Notes under the pieces: generated by a model
What the model was told of the DNA's origin: nothing
What the model saw: the letters and a program-made list of their open reading frames with translations, nothing else
The model's database searches: none
Part shown: positions 18,752-22,779 of the stretch, one piece after another
How positions within the stretch are numbered: the first letter of the stretch is position 1
Layout of the letters: every line of letters starts with the position of its first letter
Assembly: GCA_910592005.1 (NCBI GenBank)
Contig: CAJVPP010001105.1
Location: forward strand, 1 to 22,779
Length of the DNA stretch: 22,779 bases
From: Funneliformis mosseae
Lineage: Eukaryota > Glomeromycota > Glomeromycetes > Glomerales > Glomeraceae
Direction: 5' to 3'
Program-made: the position numbers and the translations under genes

Positions 18752-20095
18752 CTTATCAACTGACTACACTTGTATAATTTGCTATTCACCTCCAGAAAAA
18801 GTATCTTTACCATTAAAACATTTTTGAAATTGGATTAGCACTGAATTTGATGCTCTTGTGTATACTAGAAAAACAGTAATTTTGTTTGATTAGTATTAAT
18901 AACATTTTAGTGAATTACAGCTCAAAAAACTTTGAAATAAGAAGCTAAATTATTGTTATATAGCTTAACTTTTATTAACCCTTTTGATTTCAGATTTTAT
19001 TTTGACTTTATTGCTATTCATATATTAGAAGAATCTTATTATTCAGTCAATTTTGAATACTCTATAGCAACTGAATTACAACCTTTAGTATCCCTCTCAT
19101 TAAAACCCTCAAGAAGAAATATAAAGAACACAGACCAATTTAATGCCTTCATTACTCAGCTCACAAATTCTATCGATCAACTCACTCAAGAAGTCCAAAA
19201 CAGACCTCCACATCAGCTTCTGAAGAGAGAAACTAATTTAGTTCCAGTAAAATACTTTTTAAAAAATAGTAAAGAGAATCCATCTGATTGGATTGTTCAT
19301 TTCAAGAAAGTCATGAAAGCTAACAACTGGAATAATGAATAAATGGTTAAAATTACTGGAGGATTTCTCGATCATGTAGCCGCTGATTGGTATGAGGATA
19401 CTATATTTGCTTAAGGTTAGAGAGTCGCAGCTGATAAAGATATTGCTAAAACCTTTATGTTTAAATTCGTAAATTATTTCTTTACAATTAAATAACAAAA
19501 TAAATGGTATTATGAATTCAATGATATTCTTCAAAAAAGGAATAAAAAAATAGAATTGTATACTAACAGATTTAAGAGATTAAGGAAAAAGGTAGACCCT
19601 GATAGTGATCTATCAGAACCGTATATTATTAGATTATTTCTAAAGGGATTAAAAAAGGATTTAGTATAATATGTTGCTGCTAGCAAACCTGCAGATATTA
19701 ATGAAGCAATTTAAGAGGCTATTAACTATAAAGCTGGAGTTTATTTTGAAAAACAAGCTGAAAGACAGGAACATTAAGTAGATCTAAAAGTTAGAGCTCC
19801 CATAAATGATGCTCTTGAAGCTTTAACTAAACAGATAAAAAAGTTAACTCTAAACTATGCTAATATAGTTTTAGCCTTAAATGTTCAAACCCAAACGAGA
19901 CTTAAAACTACAGAACAAAACCAGATAAATCCTAAATTACTTATTTTAATTGTCAAAAGAAAGATCACTACTCTAGGAAATGTGACTTGCCTCCTAAAAA
20001 GAAAAAGGATGCAAATATGATCAAAGTTTATTCTGATCTTGATTCAGAAGATGAAGAAGAAAATTATGAAAAGTTTATACTACTCCAAGAGTAAG
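18752..20095 (+). pseudogene. Ty3/gypsy copy 2: gag with zinc knuckle, broken
   Basis: The N-terminal block LSTDYTCIICYSPPEKVSLP has its expected Trp as TGA at 18825 and expected Gln codons as TAG/TAA at 18890-18905. A stop-free stretch at 18953-19342 covers LYSLTFINPFDF, ELQPLVSLSLKPSRRN and the capsid start (NPSDWIVHFKKVMKANNW). The capsid continues through GGFLDHVAADWYED, NKWYYEFNDILQKRNK and FLKGLKKDLV. The positions just after NNWNNE and after KKDLV, and those before EAINYKA and VDLKV, are stops where Gln is expected. A frame change precedes a CCHC knuckle whose first Cys is Tyr (YFNCQKKDHYSRKC, near 19950-19990). An acidic tail ends about 20093. Gag forms the particle of the retrotransposon. 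Confidence 0.8.
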
Positions 20096-20147
20096 GATCA
20101 CTCTATATACTACTAATAGGAGGGATGCCAAAGAGAAAAGTAAAAGG

Positions 20148-20951
20148 ATGTCTGAATCTCAACAAGAAATGAGATTAAAAAATAGAAATATAAGTAAACC
20201 AATTCCTCTTACTACTTCAATGGATATTAAAGAAGGAATTTCAACTCCAAAGATTAAAAAACCTCAAATAAAAATACCATACACCTCCTCTGCTATTAAC
20301 CAATTAGCTTCTTATAATATCACTGAAGATATTCTTAATCTACCTTTATTTGCAAAACTTGGACAATGGTTAAAATATCCAGACCAAAGAAAAAACTTAG
20401 CTAATGCCTTAAAAAGAGCTATCATTAAAGAAATCAATAATGTTGACCTTAATGATGAATTTATAAGTGATAATGATAATACTTCTACAACTCTGGTCAG
20501 ATATACTATTCAAATTCACCATAGTAATATACAAGCTATTTTTGACTCTAGTGCAGCTATCAGTATTATTACAAGTAATTTAGTAAAACAACTTAAATTA
20601 AAGATTGATAAACTATCAAAAATAATTATCAATACTGCCAATGGAAAAAGAGCTAAAGCTTTAAGAAAGATCAATACCATCAAAATGACCATTAGATTCA
20701 TTCGTATGCTGATAACTCTACAAGTCATTGAATCTTCTGATAAAAACTTACTATTAGGAACTGATTGGTTTAAAAGAACTAAAGCCATTCTTGACTTTGA
20801 TAAAAGAAAAGTGAAGTTCAGATATCTTATGAAATCTGCCTCTGTTCCAATTACTTTTTATGACAATTCTTCTGTTGAATTAAATAAAGAATCTGATACA
20901 TCTATGGATGAACTAATTGATGTAATTGAAGATTTAACTTACAATGACTAA
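20148..20951 (+). CDS. Ty3/gypsy copy 2: aspartic protease region, open frame
   Basis: This is 267 codons without interruption, the longest open frame in the window. Residues 1-60 are basic and Pro/Ser-rich. A retropepsin-like domain follows from about residue 115: VRYTIQIHHSNIQAIFDSSA, a beta-rich middle, then LLLGTDWFKRTKAILDFDKRK, the second signature. The catalytic triad normally reads D-S/T-G; here it reads D-S-S, a Gly-to-Ser change explicable by one G-to-A transition, so catalysis is doubtful. In the element it is part of a gag-pol polyprotein, so the ATG at 20148 is only the first Met of the frame, not an established start. About 12 Gln and Trp codons survive, unlike in the flanking gag and RT. 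Confidence 0.75.
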   Translation: MSESQQEMRLKNRNISKPIPLTTSMDIKEGISTPKIKKPQIKIPYTSSAINQLASYNITEDILNLPLFAKLGQWLKYPDQRKNLANALKRAIIKEINNVDLNDEFISDNDNTSTTLVRYTIQIHHSNIQAIFDSSAAISIITSNLVKQLKLKIDKLSKIIINTANGKRAKALRKINTIKMTIRFIRMLITLQVIESSDKNLLLGTDWFKRTKAILDFDKRKVKFRYLMKSASVPITFYDNSSVELNKESDTSMDELIDVIEDLTYND

Positions 20952-21149
20952 TATAAGATGAAGATCTAGACAAATGAGATATCTTTTATTTTAATAGTAA
21001 AGAAGACTTCTCTGATGAAGAAAATTTATTTGATTCCAATGAAAATAAGCTATTTGCTAATCCTTGAAATGACAATCCAGCAGTATTCTTAGCTTAAACT
21101 GAATAGTCAAAGTCTCAAAATAATGAATGGAATATCCAAAAAGACTTAC

Positions 21150-22016
21150 ATGTTGGACCCTTGGATGCTAATTAACAAGAAATTTTTGAGCAATTTATTA
21201 AAGAAAATAAAGATATCTGTACTCTTAGTCAAACAAAAATTGGTCATACAACTTTGTTTCAACATCAAATTCCTATAGGAAATCATGAACTAATTGCTGG
21301 CCCTGCATACTATCTGAAGGATCTATCTAAATTGAAATTTCTTCAAGAAGAAATTAAACGAATGGAAGAGAATGATATTATCCAAAAGTCAAAAAGCTCT
21401 TGGGCTTCCCCAGTCATTATTATATCCAAGAAGACTGAAGATACATGCATCTGTATTGATTATAGGAAACTTAATGCTATAACCAAAGGAGACGCTTATC
21501 CCCTTTCACTCATTGATGACTTGCTTGAAAAATTTAGAAATGCAAGTTAGTTTTTTACACTCAATCTTACTAGTAGATATTGGCAAGTAGAAATGAAGAG
21601 AGTAATCATGAAAAAACTGCTTTTATCTACCCATATGGTCTGTATGAGTTTAAAAGAATACCTTTTAGATTAAAGAATACTCCTGGGACTTTCTAACGTT
21701 TAATGAATTTCGTCTTACAAGAATACTTTTATAAGTTTGTAGCAGTATATTTAGATGATATATCATCTATTCAAAAACATATAAAGAACATTTACAACAT
21801 TTACAAATGGTATTCAAAGCAATCAGAAAGGCAAATTTAATAATTAAATTGAAAAAATGTCAATTTTGCCTTCCAAATATTCCATTTCTTAGATACATAG
21901 TAGGAAGAAGTGGTTTGCAACCAGATCCTAAAAAAATTCAAAAAATCAAAGAACTTCCAGCGCCTACAGGATTAACTGAATTAAGAGCAGTCCTTGAATT
22001 GTTCTCATATTATTGA
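21150..22016 (+). pseudogene. Ty3/gypsy copy 2: reverse transcriptase, broken
   Basis: The core starts near VGPLDAN and runs through KIGHTTLFQHQIPIGN, YYLKDLSKLKFLQEEIK, MEENDIIQKSKSSWASPVII, CIDYRKLNAITKGDAYPLSL and LIDDLLEKF. Next come FFTLNLTSRYWQVEM, PYGLYEFKRIPFRLKNTPGTF, and YLDD, the polymerase active site, at 21748-21759. The thumb end is IIKLKKCQFCLPNIPFLRYI with LQPDPKKIQKIKELPAPTGL. Stops at 21548 (Trp expected) and 21694 (Gln expected), and frame changes near 21597 and 21770, inactivate it. Two stop-free blocks remain, 21254-21550 and 21807-22016. The family copies element RNA into DNA. Confidence 0.88.
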
Positions 22017-22779
22017 AAGTTTGTGAAAGGATTCTCTCAAATTGCTAAACCAATAATAATCTTACTAAAAAGGGATGCCCCTTATATTTGGACAAATGAT
22101 AGCAAAAATCCTTTGATACATTAAAGAAAAAATTGATTACATTACCAATCCTTTAATACTCTAACTTCTCTAAAGAATTCATACTTTATACTGATGCCTC
22201 AGGAGTAGAACTTGAAGCAGTATTATCTCAACTCAATGAAAATAAAAATGAACATGTTATTGCATATGCGAGCAAAAGCATGAACAAAGTTGAACAAAAC
22301 TACCCAATTACAGATCAAGAATATTTAGCAATAGTTTGGGCTATAAGAAACTTTCATCATTATCTTAGCTCTAAACCTTTCACTGTCGTAACTGATCACT
22401 CTGCCTTTAAATGGTTAAGAACTTTGAAAATACCAAAAGGATGATATGCACAATAGATAATGGAATTACAACAATATAACTTTAATATTCAACACAGATC
22501 TGAGAAAAATAATGCTAACGCTGATGCATTATCTTGATTAATTCTTGAAAAAGAAAAAGATAATTTCTCAAAAGAAGTTTTTATACTCATAACAAATGAA
22601 GATGACAATGAAAAAATAGAATGGCATATTTCCTCTGAAAACAGTGAAACTTCATCAGAATGATCACAAGAAGAAATAGACTTGGAGGAAGAACCTTTAA
22701 TTACTGTAGGATATCAATATCCTAAGAATGAATTGGAAGATATTTTTAAAGAAAATATCAAGATTAAGCAAGTTATAGC
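22017..22779 (+). pseudogene. Ty3/gypsy copy 2: RNase H and connection, continuing off the window
   Basis: FVKGFSQIAKPI leads into the RNase H domain: LYTDASG (catalytic Asp near 22193), then HVIAYASKSMNKVEQNYPIT, EYLAIVWAIRNFHHYLSSKP, and VVTDHSAFKWL (catalytic Asp near 22394). The C-terminal MELQQYNFNIQHRSEKNNAN and ADALS complete the Ty3 RNase H pattern. Stops at 22014 (Arg expected), 22442, 22454 (Trp expected) and 22535 (Arg expected), plus one frame change near 22100, break it. The acidic connection after ADALS runs to the window edge. The integrase and the 3' LTR should lie beyond. Confidence 0.85.

Noticed and set aside
18953..19534. Minus-strand frame of 91 codons at 19259-19534
   Set aside because: It is antisense to the conserved gag capsid region and has no domain of its own.
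20516..20788. Minus-strand hydrophobic frame of 90 codons
   Set aside because: Antisense shadow of the protease region.
18752..22779. Alternative genetic code with TAA and TAG read as Gln (ciliate type)
   Set aside because: Many gag stops do sit at expected Gln sites, but others replace Trp or Arg, TGA occurs inside frames, frameshifts are present, and CAA is still common for Gln. Mutation decay explains all of these together.

Overview
The window reads as repeat-rich, strongly AT-biased nuclear DNA of a fungus. It most resembles an arbuscular mycorrhizal fungus of the Rhizophagus type (Glomeromycotina). This is inferred from the gene families present: tyrosine-kinase-like (TKL) kinases with the N-terminal 'NWTSGN..ID.FIQE ... 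EWIPY' style, long Sel1-repeat arrays, a Ty3/gypsy element and a PIF/Harbinger element. I see no rRNA, tRNA, CRISPR array or bacterial-type operon. Almost everything recognisable is broken, so this looks like a TE graveyard and not a working pathway.

Layout, left to right. Positions 1-111 hold an LTR-type fragment with 9-bp internal repeats, matched in reverse orientation at 18203-18292. Positions 480-1050 are an island of higher GC with no convincing gene. From 1299 to about 8110 there are four copies of one inverted-repeat (DNA-transposon end) family: A 1299-1740 (+), B 2877-3043 (-), C 4408-4931 (-), D 7891-8110 (+). A short, possibly spliced gene lies at 4048-4380, and a frameshifted TKL kinase pseudogene at 6872-7738 (+).

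The middle is the best-resolved part. On the minus strand a Sel1-repeat array (13270-15514) runs straight into a TKL kinase (13225 down to 8576). The kinase is split by a 3357-bp PIF/Harbinger element (8940-12296) with imperfect ~75-bp terminal inverted repeats and a 3-bp ATT target duplication. Removing the element and one ATT rejoins the kinase frame exactly. The element carries a DDE transposase (+), a Myb/SANT-like coiled-coil gene (-), and a nested foldback region with a tandem array of hairpins.

The right side has a 155-bp MITE with a 6-bp target duplication (16498-16652). Two related Ty3/gypsy copies follow: a truncated gag-only copy (about 16905-18195) and a longer copy (about 18203 to the window end) with gag, zinc knuckle, protease, reverse transcriptase and RNase H. 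The integrase would lie beyond the window.

The strongest unifying signal is mutational. Premature stops in the Sel1 array, kinase, transposase, Myb-like gene and gypsy elements fall mostly at Trp, Gln and Arg codons, i.e. C-to-T or G-to-A transitions. In the Sel1 array 13 of 20 repeat units have a stop at the same conserved Trp. This resembles RIP-like or methylcytosine-deamination decay spreading over transposons and a neighbouring host gene family.
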